From Plutella xylostella (lineage: Eukaryota; Arthropoda; Insecta; Lepidoptera; Plutellidae), in contig NC_064011.1 of the NCBI RefSeq assembly GCF_932276165.1, positions 1,691,501 through 1,755,500 of the forward strand: DNA of 64,000 nucleotides, in the 5' to 3' direction. Made by a program: the position numbers and the translations under genes. Numbering within the stretch: the stretch's first letter is position 1; every line of letters begins with the position of its first letter. Shown piece by piece: positions 32,915 through 44,500 of the stretch. Below the pieces are notes generated by a model. That model was not told the DNA's origin. It saw nothing but the letters and a program-made list of their open reading frames with translations, and did no database searches.

Positions 32915-34177
32915 GATCATTCAGTTGGATGGCCACGTAAAGCAGTCGGCCCTGTGCCCATCTTTTTCAGTCGTGTCGGTATCCGTTAATCCATGGGATG
33001 AATATCGTTGCCTATGTTCTTCTGAATTTATTTCAGAGCTCCGCTAACACCAAACTTTCTGATGATATCTTAATATAGATGGTGCAATCTTCAATTCTGA
33101 GCTTTAAAATAACAGGCACAGTGTAATCTTCTTGGTATTGCAATTTGAAGGTCTTCAGTCTATTTTTAGCATGGGTTTCCCTGATATGACATATTGTACC
33201 TTTGCTTCCGTACATACATTTTTGTAATTTCTTCAGTAACGCAGTTTTTTCAGAGATTTTGAGATTAACTTCTAGATTTCTAGCACAAGGAATTATGAGG
33301 TAGGTTCTAAACATTGGAATAAGCATGACGAGGGGGATTGCCTTGGCAGTTTTTGGAAAAACGCTTTCAAACGAAAGTTATGTTTTTTTCAACTGGCGGC
33401 GCTAGTTCTGCTTATAATAGCGCCTTAACGCTGCCAACCAATCAACGGATAAGACTAAGTATGATCTTGGACGAGTCATGTTCAACGCTTCTACTAAGGT
33501 TCTACAAAGAAAATTAGATTGCTCCGACTCAACTTCATTCCTTACCCAGCTATTACTGACTAAGTCACTGGTCCAGCGAACAAGAGGGCGTCCCATGCGA
33601 CCTTTGCGTGTAGGTGTTCATACACTGGGGTATTTTTCATCCAGCCATTACCACATAGCTGTTTAAGCTTATCGCTCCAGGGTGCTTGATGGATCCACAT
33701 ATTGTTGTTAATTATTATTCTTTTCGTTCCACTAAGCTTCTGATTTTCTTTCTCTCATTTTATATTTAGGCGTCATGATTTCAAGGAGTTTAATTCACAG
33801 AAATAGGTAAGTGTTTAGTTTTATTGCAGTATCCTAGTATGCAGAAGTGTTCTACAAGCAGTAAAGTTATGTCAACTTAACGACCTACTAATACTGTTGG
33901 CTGCATTGATTCCACTACACTTAAAGGTAAGTGTAATGTAATAATTGTCTCTATGTGTTTTTCTTTATATTAAACATTAATTTCAGGGCTATGAAAAAGA
34001 ACCTACACATGAGTTTTCACACATTCTACAACAACGATACTACAGGCAGCCTCACCTCTACAAGCGATCTCTTCCAAGAAAACCTATGGGCAATTTTCCG
34101 ATATTCGTTACCGTTAGTTTTAATATCCAAATCTAATACTAATATCTAAATAACAAAAAACCCTTCTATTGTTATAG

Positions 34178-34375
34178 GAAATCGGAAAGATTCTCCGAAA
34201 TTGGAAAAGCAGATAAAAGAAGAGAAGATAGAAGTAAAGAAGGAACAACAGAAGATAACTGTCAAGAAAGAAGTTCAAACACCAGCCAAAGAAGGGCGAC
34301 AATCACAGAAGGACAAGAAGAGGATAGAAGTTAAGAAGACTACGGAGAAAGATGTTAAGAAGGAACCCAGTAGAG
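34178..34375 (+). CDS. Gene C exon (K/E-rich)
   Basis: It starts after TTGTTATAG with NRKDSPKLEKQIKEEK and ends at AGTAGAG|GTTGGT in phase 1. Its start context lacks an in-frame ATG, so an upstream exon is required. Confidence 0.65.
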
Positions 34376-37300
34376 GTTGGTAGTTTCATTCTATTCTAGT
34401 CAAATTTTAGGATTTGTAGCTATTTAAAAATAAACAGGTTTCCTAACCTTTTAGTTTTTTATGGATATAATTTCGATTATAAATCGAATGCCTACGAAGA
34501 TATCCTATCCTTTATGCCACCACTTCGCTCAATTTTAAATAGTATCTTACTCGTCATATTGCTGGGACAGTCAGTATGTTATGTATGTAAATAAGTACTA
34601 CACACTACTACTAGTGGTTGGAAGAAATTGCTTTTTGGCAATAAGCCCGCCTATTCATACACCTAATTTTCTTCTGACTGATTGTTTTGTAACTGTGCTT
34701 TTGTATACAATAAAGGGTGTATAAAATAATTAAATACCTAATTATGTTATTTTGTTCCAGCGGTAAGAAAGTCAGCGCGCCTGGCCCCCAAGAAAGAGAA
34801 GCCGCGAGAGAAAGAGAGGGAGTACGAGCTGAGCCCCTGCCTTAGAGACGCCTTGGAGGGAGAGCTACAGGAGGTTATGAAAGAGGTGGGTACATATACA
34901 CGGTGTTGGAAAAGGCTATGTAGGGGAAGAAAAACGTTTTTGCGCAACTTTGTTAGTCACGTGACTTTTTAACTGTAGGGAATAGAACTTTTTTCAGGAA
35001 TTTCTGTGTATCTTCTTTAATAAGTATATAGTTAAATTCAGAAACTCAAAATGCTATTATTGCTTGTTAATGTGAAATGTTTATTGCGACAAGAAAGGTT
35101 TGTATACATTTGTAGACGCTTTTGTTATATAACCAGGGTGTCCACTATCTGGAAAGTCAGGGAAAGTCAGGGAAAAGTCAGGGAAGCTCTAGGTGGTCAT
35201 GGAAAGTCAGTGAAATTAATGGGCCACCTGGAAAGTCAGGGAAAAAATACCTTTTTCTAGCATAATTGTACTCTCTTTTACAAGTACTTTGTTTTACGTG
35301 AAACACATAAGTCATAAAATAAAAAATCTCTTTACGTTTTGGAATATTTCTGACTGAATTAAGTTTTTTAAATCTACATTGTTTAATAAAATATGGCAGA
35401 TGGAAATAAAAATATTAGGAATTATAAAAGATTATCTGAATGGTTATTATGTCCCGTATATACAGGCTGTTGCAAAAAGGGTATATTAAGCCGAAACCTA
35501 CATGTGCAGCATGTTATATCTAGGCCCGAAAATGAAATTAGAATGTAAACAGTTTCCTGTATACAAGTTATTGCAAAAGAGGGTGACTCATCTCACCATT
35601 CAAAACAAATTTAGTTTTAAGAGGGAAGTATATCACTTGTTCGTCTATTCAAAAAGAGAAAACGTTTTTTCTACTTCTAAATATCCATGATTTTTTTGAA
35701 TGTTGACAACTTGACACCATAAATTACTAGGATTATAGATTTTATACTTTTTTCTAAATTTGCTAAAGATTCAAAATTATAACATCTCAAGTAACGTAAT
35801 TAGGGTTTCGTACCTCAAAAGGATTTTTCCCTTTTTTAAAGGAATTCTTATAGGATCACTTTGTTGTCGAATCCGTCTACCTGTCTGTCACCACCCTTTT
35901 TATAGAAATGAGTAAGCTTATCAACCTATTATTTCCCAGAGACATACGGCCCAACAAAGTAGTAAAATAAAATATTGAAAAACCCGGCCACGTGCGAGTT
36001 GGACTCGCGCACTGAGGGTTCCGTACAAAGATAAGCTCTCTCAAAAAACAAACTAACTTTGCAGTTGAAATTATATTTTGCCCTACATCGATATACCTAC
36101 GTCGTGGTCAATAATGAAACTTTAAATGTAAGTTTGTAATCACAATATTATTACTCGTAAACTTTCAAAGTCTACTTACCTGAGATAGTTTTGATGGTGT
36201 GGAGTATCGTTTAATAGGTCTTTCAAAATGTTTATAGGTATGCTTAAACAATGTTTTGATTCAGTTATTGGTTTACGAAATATTAAGCTTCAAAGTGCTA
36301 ATTTTTGTTAGACTTAAGTGTCCTGCTGACTAAATGGTTGGTTCAAAAAATCAAGAAAAAATCACGGATGTAGGACATAATGACGAAATTAAAAGGAAAA
36401 CTATCTCAGGACAGTAGACTTGTACGGAACCCTCAGTGCTCAAGTCCAACTCGCACTTGGCCGGTTTTTTGTGATCAAAACTGTGTCGAATCAATTTCTT
36501 GTTAAAATTATTTAAATAAAGTTTTTATTTTCATCTCTGGTCAGGGAATTTTTTTGATACGGTCAGGGAAAGTCAGGGAAAAGTCAGGGATTTTTTTTGA
36601 GCATTTAGAGTGGACACCCTGATAACATACGAGGGCGATACCGAAATGATCGGGAATAGAAAAAAGTACAAAGATATCATAATATTATTTACTTTTATTG
36701 TTTTTCAAAGTAGTCTCCGTGACATTCAATGCACTTTTTCATTCGATTAAACCAATCATTGAAACAGTAATTCCAGTCTGAAGTGGATACTGTCAAAACA
36801 GCTGATTTGTAAGCTTCGACCGCCTCTTCTGGGCCGCTAAACCGTTGACCACGTAGCATATCTTTAATTCTTGGGAATGTAAAATAATCATTGGGGCTCA
36901 GATCAGGGCTATACGGAGGATGGTCCATCAACTCCACGTTTTCCATATTTAAAAACGTTCTTGTTTTGCGAGCGGTATGAGAGCTTGCATTATCGTGGTG
37001 AAGGATTATACGACGATTCGGGTTAGTTTTACGAAGTTCTCTTACGACTTCCGGCAAACAAACTGTTGTGTACCAATCAGCAGTAACCGTCCTTTGTTCT
37101 TGTAATGGAATCGTAGATCGTAGCCACATGGCCAGTTTTCGATACAAACGAAGCGACCATTTTTTTCGACACGCTGCGTGAGCGAATAACTTTTGTTGGC
37201 TTGACCTCACCTTCGAAGACCCAAACTGCCGATTGATGTTTTCTTTCGGGCTCATATGAATAAATCCACGATTCATCACCAGAGACGATATTGTAGACAG

Positions 37301-40300
37301 CATTTGAACTGCCTCCATTGAACCGTTGCAGAGCAGATCGACACCAATTAACACGAGCCGACTTTTGTTCCTCGGTCAAACGGTGGGGCACCCAGCGCGA
37401 AACTAACTTCTTGACACCCAGTTCTTCATGTAAAATGGTTTGAATGGCTGTCATACCAATGCTGAGAGAAGCCCGAATCTGCTCGTATGTCACATGTCTA
37501 TCACGATATATAGTCGTTTTACTTGGTGCTTCAAGTTTATAAATAGAAACAAGCTCGGCGAGACATTGTTCTTGAGATAAACCTCGACGAAAGTTGTGAA
37601 AAATTATTGCACGGAAATGTTCCCGCGTAAGCTCCATTTTTTACACCGACTTGTCAAATTCAAATGGTCAATACTCTTTTATTTTTTACTTTTTTAAAAA
37701 TTCGAAAATGGAATTATGTTTGAAAAAACACTACATTTGATACACCAAAAAGGTTTCACTCTAATTTATTCCTAAGTATTCTATTCCCGATCTTTTCGGT
37801 GTAGCCCTCGTACTCGGCAAAACAATCTTACAACGCTACTCTCACCTCTAACGTTACGTCCGTTTATCACAAGTATGTACCTACTATTTATCCCGGAATT
37901 CCCACGGGAAACCACGGAAGCGGCATCTTACTAATACTTTTTCCATGTGTTTTCAGGCGCAGAGCGTGTTTCCTGAAAACGCGAGGTCGGAGGTGGAGCG
38001 CGTGGCCATCGAGAAACTGAAGACCGAAACCTTTGATACGCTGAAAAGTGTAAGTTTTTATCTAAACTTTTTGTACATATCTTACACTCCCGGGCAATGA
38101 AAAAGTTCCACTCACGAAACGCTGACACGAAACGACTCCATTTTTTTCATAAATTTAATTTTTTTTTAAATCCAATTTCATAAATATTTCCGTTTTTAGT
38201 TGGTAATATGCTGATGCTCTGTTAAATGTCCTTCAATGTTGCAGAAGACGTCATTAAGCAAGCCTTTTCCGTTTAGAAGTAATCTTGTGTTTTTCTCAGT
38301 GGAACCTTTTCATTGCCCGTGAATGTATAGTGAGTATAGTGACAGAACAAAATTGCAGCCATGAGTGGCTCATACCGTCATACCACACGATTCTTATCGG
38401 CCTCTCTTTATGTTTTTTTTTTTATTATTTACTATTACAAAGAATTATTGTTACCCTAATATAGTTTTTTCACATTCACTACTAGTAAAATATAATTATA
38501 CATATTTATCTACTTATTTTCTTATTTCAGGTTATAGCGATGAATGTGTCAGAAAGAATACTGAATGTGCCAAGGAAATTGTACGCCAAGGTAAATACAA
38601 ATATCAAATAAGTTTACATACGCTTTAGCTTATAAAAGACTCGGTTTGTCTGTCGGGTGGTCTTTGTAGCGCGCAACTTTCCGCCTTCATATCAACATAC
38701 ATTATAATTTGCTCATGATTGTAATCCCTGAAGGGGTTGTCAGAGGTGACTAGTAAGCGAGTCACCGGCTTTTCGCTGTAGATTCGCACTCACGTGAGGT
38801 CGGGCCGTATCGCCGTTTTGGAATGAGTACAATGCACTTAGGGTATCTCCGTATCAAAATTTATATCAACACGTTTCACACTCAAGATCGCTATAACGAG
38901 TCACCCACTTTTCGCTGTACATTTCCACTCACGTGATAGGTCGCGTGCGGTATCGTCGCTTTGGAATGATTACAATGCACTTAGGGTAGGTCTGTATCTT
39001 CGTATCAAAATTGACTTCAACACATTTGACACTCATCTTTCCCCCCAGATAACAGCGCTCACCGCCATGCCCCACGCGAGGCTGACGTCCTTCCTCTCCC
39101 GCTACGAGTGCCTTTACTGTCATAAAGTCATACTGTATAAAGGTCACAGCACATAATTATAAGCATAACGAGACGTAGGATTGCCTCTTTTTCTTCTGCC
39201 AACCATGCGTTCGCGAGCTCGCAACAGAAGAATAGAAATGACTTTATGACCCTTATCACTGTTCTTTCTCCAGATCACGGCTCTCTCGCCCATGCCCCCC
39301 GCATGGCTCACGTCGTTCCTCTCCCGATACGAGTGTCGCAGCTGCGAATTCGTGCACGCCGGCGCGCGCAAGACCTTCATAGTGCGCCTCAAAAGTTATA
39401 GTGCTTTTGATAGGGTCTGCGCACTGGATATGAGGAAGAGCCGTGAGTAATTCTGAAGAGCTAGAACGGGGCGTAATTAAGACGTGACAAAAGTTCTCAA
39501 TCGCACTCGCTCTTGAAGCTGCGCGATGCGAGTGAGCGCGATGCAAAACTTTTGTCGCGTCTTAATTGCGCTCTGTGCTAGCCTTTCTGTCTAGCCTTTA
39601 TTTATTTACTTATATAGGAGGAAAATTGGTAAGTATATAGTGCGCTAGACCTTCATAGTGCGCCTCGAGAGCTATAGCGCCTTTGATAGAGTACAAGCGC
39701 TCCATATGAGGAGGAGCCGTGAGTAGGACTGTCTAAACTTTATATTCTAAGGGCGATACACAAGAACTTAGACAGTATTTAACAGATGTTTAGCACTGTC
39801 AAACGCCTACAAAAACTGTCAAATTTTGTTTTAGACACCTGTTAAACAGTGTTTAAAGTTTTGTTGTACCAACTGAACGGTTCATCAACAGACGATTGAT
39901 ACCACCATCGCCAAGAGAACATTTAGTTAGAACCTGTTTCACAATATCTGGATAATGGCTACCACTGTCTAGAACATAAAAAATACAGAGAGTGGCAGCA
40001 TGTATTGTATCCCACAGGTAACCATTATATATTCATTATTATGTTTTTGTATCACTCATACGGCCATCCGACCACAACTTATTCTACCTGTAATATGGGT
40101 ACTGCTGATATATCTAGAGATACATAAAATATTAACACTATTATTCAGATATTGTAAATCAGAGCCTTAATATTTTAAACCTATCATACAGATAGTACAA
40201 TGCCATAGGCAAGATTTTAGTTCTACTGATAGAACAAGGATGCCTTTCCAGACATGTGCTATCATACGTTGCTACGGCTTCGTTTGATATCCACCAATCA

Positions 40301-40900
40301 TATGCATTGGTCCTCATATAACATTGGTAGGAACAGATTTATTTCACATCGTAGCATACCTGCATAGCACATATCTGGTGGAAAAGCACCAAATGTTTAA
40401 TAATATTAATGATTCATAGTTTCAAAAGGTCCTTACGTTTCACGAAACTTAAAACCTTGCCATGATAATATTAAATATGGCTTGTTTGTTTCACAGGAGG
40501 GGTTTCACTGAGTGTAGTTCCCATGTGCAACTTCATCAGACAGCCTGAAGAAGTGAAAGTTAAAGTAACAAAAAGTAAAGTGAAAAAAGAAACTAGCACG
40601 AATGACGATGGAGAAACTAAATCAAAGGAAACTACAGAAGCAAAGACAGTGGATGTTAAAGAAGAAAACATCAAGAAAGAAAAAGCTGATGAAGATGACA
40701 AAGAAAGTAAAATGGATAAAGATGATAAAATGACTGGAACAAAGGAAGCCAAAAATGGAACAGAGATAAAGGAAGACAAAAATGGCATAGAGACAGCAGA
40801 AGATGCGAGTTTAACTGATAAATTAGATATGAGCGATATGTCTTCACTACTGAATGATGGTGTGGTGTTGGACGAATGTTTGGGGTCGGATGATGAATGA
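34178..40900 (+). CDS. Gene C: lysine/acid-rich protein, 5' end unresolved (at least 348 aa)
   Basis: The exons are 34178-34375, 34761-34885, 37957-38049, 38531-38590, 39274-39442 and 40497-40900. They are joined by GT-AG sites with matching phases (1, 0, 0, 0, 1). The first part is K/E-rich and probably disordered. A middle helical part reads YELSPCLRDALEGELQEV, then ERVAIEKLKTETFDTLKS and MNVSERILNVPRKLYAK. The next exon may hold a small alpha/beta fold with two cysteines (RYECRSCEF) and an RRM-like strand pair (KTFIVRLKSYSAF, LSVVPM). The C-terminus is D/E/K-rich. I do not recognise a family. The first exon enters in phase 1, and so could also be reached from phase-1 donors of gene B. The 5' start is not settled. 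Polyadenylation signal at 41334. Confidence 0.7.
34761..34885 (+). CDS. Gene C exon (basic, then helical)
   Basis: It begins AVRKSARLAPKKEKPREKER after TTTGTTCCAG and ends LQEVMKE at GTGGGT, phase 1 to 0. Confidence 0.75.
35134..36621. mobile_element. DNA element with CAGGGTGTCCACT ends and ATAAC duplication
   Basis: The left end CAGGGTGTCCACT and right end AGTGGACACCCTG are exact complements. ATAAC flanks both (35129-35133 and 36622-36626). Subterminal arrays of GGAAAGTCAGGG occur in the same orientation at both ends (35150-35245 and 36538-36592). No transposase was recognised. A second element is nested at 35981-36466. Superfamily uncertain. Confidence 0.75.
35981..36466. mobile_element. 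Nested MITE with AACCCGGCCACGTGCGAG ends
   Basis: Inverted ends of about 48 bp (GGCCACGTGCGAGTTGGACT ... GAGGGTTCCGTACAA and its near complement at 36418-36466) match a repeat end common in Lepidoptera. The interior has no coding frame. Confidence 0.75.
36630..37810 (-). mobile_element. Mariner element, intact ends, broken transposase
   Basis: Inverted ends CGAGGGCGATACCGAAATGA / CGAGGGCTACACCGAAAAGA (about 31 bp each) are flanked by TA (36628-36629 and 37811-37812). The minus-strand frames 37637-37077 and 37354-36695 together cover a mariner transposase with D,D34D signature regions: SGDESWIYSYEP, ILHHDNASSHT and YSPDLSPNDYF. Two lesions are visible. An internal gap after TTIYR removes part of the DNA-binding region. 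A direct 7-bp duplication (ATCGTAG at 37110-37116 and 37117-37123) shifts the frame just after GHVATI. It lies in an intron of gene C, 8 bp from the element at 35134-36621. Confidence 0.9.
37957..38049 (+). CDS. Gene C exon (helical)
   Basis: This exon has 31 codons in phase 0 (AQSVFPENARSEVERVAIEK, ending FDTLKS), between TTTTCAG and GTAAGT. Confidence 0.75.
38085..38330. mobile_element. MITE, CGGGCAATGAAAA family, copy 1
   Basis: Inverted ends CGGGCAATGAAAAAGTTCCA and TGGAACCTTTTCATTGCCCG enclose about 200 bp. A second copy lies at 59549-59784. Confidence 0.75.
38531..38590 (+). CDS. Gene C exon (20 codons)
   Basis: VIAMNVSERILNVPRKLYAK lies between TTATTTCAG and GTAAAT, phase 0 to 0. Confidence 0.7.
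38690..38990. repeat. Two tandem copies of the 3483-3610 repeat family, inverted
   Basis: GTCACCGGCTTTTCGCTGTA ... CACTCACGTGA ... GTATCGCCGTTTTGGAATGA is repeated with changes at 38895-38985, followed each time by ACAATGCACTTAGGGT. Confidence 0.6.
39049..39145 (+). pseudogene. Partial copy of gene C exon 39274-39442 (5' half with acceptor)
   Basis: After CCCCCCAG the frame ITALTAMPHARLTSFLSRYE copies the first 20 codons of the parent exon (ITALSPMPPAWLTSFLSRYE). It then diverges to CLYCHKVILYK and a stop. Most base differences in the aligned part are synonymous. The only donor-like site is a weak GTCACA. Confidence 0.65.
39274..39442 (+). CDS. Gene C exon with Cys pair and RRM-like strand
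   Basis: This exon of 169 nt runs from phase 0 to phase 1, between TTTCTCCAG and GTGAGT. It encodes ITALSPMPPAWLTSFLSRYE, CRSCEFVHAGARKTF and IVRLKSYSAFDRVCALDMRK. Half-copies of it flank it on both sides. Confidence 0.8.
39471..39570. mobile_element. MITE-like inverted repeat
   Basis: GCGTAATTAAGACGTGACAA and its near complement TTGTCGCGTCTTAATTGCGC enclose a GC-rich palindromic centre (GCACTCGCTC ... GAGTGAGCGC). Confidence 0.65.
39649..39718 (+). pseudogene. Partial copy of gene C exon 39274-39442 (3' half with donor)
   Basis: TFIVRLESYSAFDRVQALHM, then RRSR at GTGAGT, copies the last 23 codons of the parent exon. It is open in the same frame and preceded by a GCGCTAG acceptor-like site. 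Of 11 changed codons, 7 are synonymous. Confidence 0.65.
39755..39870. repeat. Short repeat with GACAGTATTTAACAG
   Basis: The unit GTATTTAACAGATGTTTAGC, then TGTCAAACGCCTACAAAA and TTAAACAGTGTTTAA, recurs at 49180-49285, about 55480-55562 (inverted) and 57508-57600. It lies next to genes but codes for nothing. Confidence 0.55.
40497..40900 (+). CDS. Gene C last exon, acidic/lysine-rich tail
   Basis: It enters in phase 1 (RGVSLSVVPMCNFIRQPEEV), is then K/E/D-rich, and ends DECLGSDDE-TGA. Confidence 0.85.
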
Positions 40901-41333
40901 AAGCGGCTGTAACACTTTCACTGAAATATACTTGTGGTGAAAGTGTTATAAAATAATTATTAATGACAAATTTTAAACTTACTTATTGATAACTGGTTAG
41001 GAGTGTCGGTCCTCCATAAGGGTTTTTTTCAATGACGCAAAATTTTCCTCCTAGTAAAGGACACATAATTTTTTTTTAGAAATTGGGTAATAAGAGTAGT
41101 TATGTATTTTTATCTGTATAGGTATAGATAGATAGGCATTGATAGACTTTACACTTTCAAGTCACAAATGAATGTTTTGTTACCATTCCAACAAGTTCCT
41201 GTTTGCACATTTTCATGCATAATTTAAAAATACGAAATAATTGTTTTTTTGTGTAATATACCTGTAATATACTTACACATTTTGTCAAAGGTCAGTTTTA
41301 ATAATTGTAGCATCACAAATTACCTACGCTTTT

Positions 41334-41339
41334 AATAAA
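41334..41339 (+). terminator. Gene C polyadenylation signal
   Basis: AATAAA lies 434 nt after the stop and is the first perfect hexamer downstream that I could find. Confidence 0.5.
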
Positions 41340-41519
41340 AATGAATTAGTACCTACTTTTCTTGTCTTTTTCTTTTATAAACTCATACATTATAACTACA
41401 TACACATAAGCTATCTTCATGGTATAACACGAGCAGATAAAGAAACAATATCAAAATGAATTAAAGACTCGTGCTATGTCCACTTTAGTAAGTAATTCTT
41501 CTGTCTTCTAACTCCATCT

Positions 41520-44500
41520 GATGTACCAACCGCCATTTTTATATTGTTTCATTATTAACGGAAGTTATATATATCTCCAGGTGTTGCAAAAGTGGTATAC
41601 TAAGCCGAAATGGTGTGACCCATGGGGTAATTCTGAACAAGTCTATTCTACCTATTTTGGAAATCACGATAAAAATAAATTTTTCCATTGTAAAAAGCTA
41701 CGTGAATAACAATATGCTCCTATCCCTTTCGAACCTGAATGATACGAATGTGCGCTCGATTTTATAGAAATTCTACTTTAGCGTTAAACTTATTTCACCG
41801 CGTGGAACCGAAACGCATCGTTTGTGCGTATCGTTGTAAATGCCAAAAAAAATTGTGGTTGATATTTGAAGACAGTTGGCCTGTGACAGGCGAAAAAATT
41901 GGCGGCGTTCCTTGAACCTGAAAGCGAGCGTGTTTAGGAATTAATGTAATTTTGCTGTTTTAGCAAATTTTCTTCACATATTTTATCCTACATTGTAATA
42001 TTACAGTCTTATCTTTGTTGTTAGCATAGTAAAGTTTGCGCAACACAATGATTAGTGATAATTTTTGACCGACAAAACTGAAACGCACAAATGTGCGGTT
42101 CAGGTTCAAAATGTACAAATGCACAAAATTGCATGAGGTAGGTTTTGTCATAATAATAGTACTTTTCGTTCCATGAACCAGTTTCATGGGGTCCCAGACA
42201 TTTGGAAGGCGTTCATGGGCCAAATTATTATGTAGGGACCCGTTTGACAACATTAATCTATATGAAATGTGACACCAACCGACGATATTCCCTGCTTAGA
42301 CTATAGAAGAAAGCCCAAAGAAACCCCCCAGTTGGTGCAGGACTGTTCTAAGATATGGAGAAAATAAATAAAGGGTTATGGAATGGGTGCTAAATGGACT
42401 CGGTAACTGGGACTATGGAAGGACTATGGCTCCTGTCTGACCTATATATTTCGCACATGGATAAAAAGGCAGGGGGTGACTTGCACACACAGCCCGTGAA
42501 CCCCCACCCCCCAAAACAGTCGCTAGCACATTACAGTGGCGTAGCAGCAAGGGGGCAACATGACATGAGGTACTAAGGATGGAGAGGGATTCCACAGCTC
42601 TCAGAATAATCAAATTATGGGTGAAGATCTCTACAATACCTGACTGGGTAACACATGCTTCCTTGAGCATTTCTGCTCTAGCGAAACACCACTCAAACCA
42701 GCCAAGCAAGGGGTGGGAGATCCTGTTCCTCTTCAGTGTTCTGGAAAACCAGTAAAGGCAAGCCAGAGACGAGGAACAGGGGTTCTCCGTAGAATCTGGT
42801 GGGTGGAGTCCCTAATGCCTAACAGCTGGCCAGAAGCTGCCCTGCTATTTTATGATTATCATTATTATTATTATTTTCAATATATGCTGAAACTTAAGAT
42901 TTAAGCTAATAATGATTTATTTTTAGTGTTGTACCTTAATATGCACTTCGATTTCATTTTTCACGCCTTAAATATGTTATTTATGTTTCGGAATTCAAAA
43001 CTATATTATTATCATTAGAATTAAAAAAAATAGTCAAAAAGCTAAGTTTTTTTTATAATTCTTATAATATTGTTGCAATGATTGATTTAAGAAAGTGTTT
43101 AATACATATTTTCTGTTTTTTATTTCAGTCAATTAAATAGGTATCCTAAGTAAAATATGGTAATGCACAATTGTGTTTTAGTGGTATTGAAACCCAGATA
43201 GCACGAACGTGCTATGGCTTTTCCGGGAAAACGGAAAATGCATGAATTTTTTTATTATTTTTCCAGGCCCTTTTAGGCATAAAAGGCAATTTTATGCTAA
43301 TTTTTTTAACATATGATAGAAAAAAAATCTCAGGTTCGAAAGGGCTATGGAGAATCATAACTTGTTTCATGTATTTTCAAAAGGCGTAGAGTTATTCAAA
43401 AAGACCCCTGAATCACTTTTTGCTGGTAACAAACCCCTTTTTGTTACCTATATTTTTAATGACATTAGGGGGTTGTTTGGTGTTTTAATGTTGAGGGTTA
43501 GAAAAATAAAATATCAGAGGAATATTGTTAAAATGGTATAATTATTACAATCCGTACGCCACCAGCTTACAACCCTCTTACAAAACTCACTTCGACCCAC
43601 TAACAACTTCTATACACTTTATTATAAAATTATATAATCTTTTGGTACATTCATCCATTTTTAAGTGCACTTAACAAATGTTTACGTCGACGCGTAAGGC
43701 TTTCGAAAGCATTTAGGGAAATTCTCAATTTCCAACGAATGAGAAATTAAAGTTTTACATAAATTTGATTGTTTCTACGGTTATGATGCTATTATTATAC
43801 TGATAAAGTAGCCCTACTGCCTTATGGTGTAATTTTAACTCACATGAATTCTCCGAACTTGTCAGAAATTTCTATAATTGAAATGTCCTCTAATAATGAG
43901 CAAAGCCAAAGTTAGCGTCTATCTAATTTTTTTAGGAAAATAAGGCTAGATTCGGGCCACTTTTTTAGCTGCATTTGCCGCGAGCTCGGTTTAGTAAATG
44001 ATAATAATATCGACCAAAATTCACAGTTGTATTTGGGTATTTTATGTGATTTGGTAACAATATTAATTTAATCATAGTAACTATAGCTCGAGCTAGCATG
44101 GCAAGTGCATTTTGTAATACATTCATTAAACAATTTGAGATGTATTTTTGTAATGCAATCAAAAGCTTAGATTTATTTAATTTAGTTTTTGACACGCAGA
44201 TCAAAGTTAAATAACATATAAATGATTTATAATTCGTGTTCAACATCAGTAAAGACTAAATGCGGTAGTACACTTGAGTTATTACTGAGTGATTCAGACT
44301 TATATTTGTAAGCACAAGTACATATTCTTCAAATCAATCTTTAATTTTATAAATATTTTAATTATGCTTTTTATATTACTTTGTTTGTCTCTAATGCCAC
44401 GCCGCGCGCGAAGTAAATGTCAAGCATTTTATAAATATCCTAGTCAAAGCAAATTGAGCACGTTTGTCAGATCGACTGGTCATTTCACAAAATCCCTGAC

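Larger units (their letters stand above)
31500..34177. other. Spacer between gene B and the first firm exon of gene C
   Basis: It contains several acceptor-like TTTTCAG sites followed by open stretches: 31591, bounded by GTACGT at 31678; 32050, bounded by GTGAGT at 32156; and 33770-33806 with an ATG, followed by GTAAGT. These could be 5' UTR or first exons of gene C. None joins to exon 34178 in the required phase without a weak donor, so I leave them unassigned. Confidence 0.35.

Noticed and set aside
33770..34160. Chain of exons 33770-33806, 33830-33926 and 33987-34110 as the start of gene C
   Set aside because: The first intron would be only 23 bp, and the last exon reaches phase 1 only with a weak GTTTTA donor.
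42394..42904. Open frames in the GC-richer patch
   Set aside because: Short, on both strands, ending in a (TTA)n tract; more like a retroelement 3' fragment.
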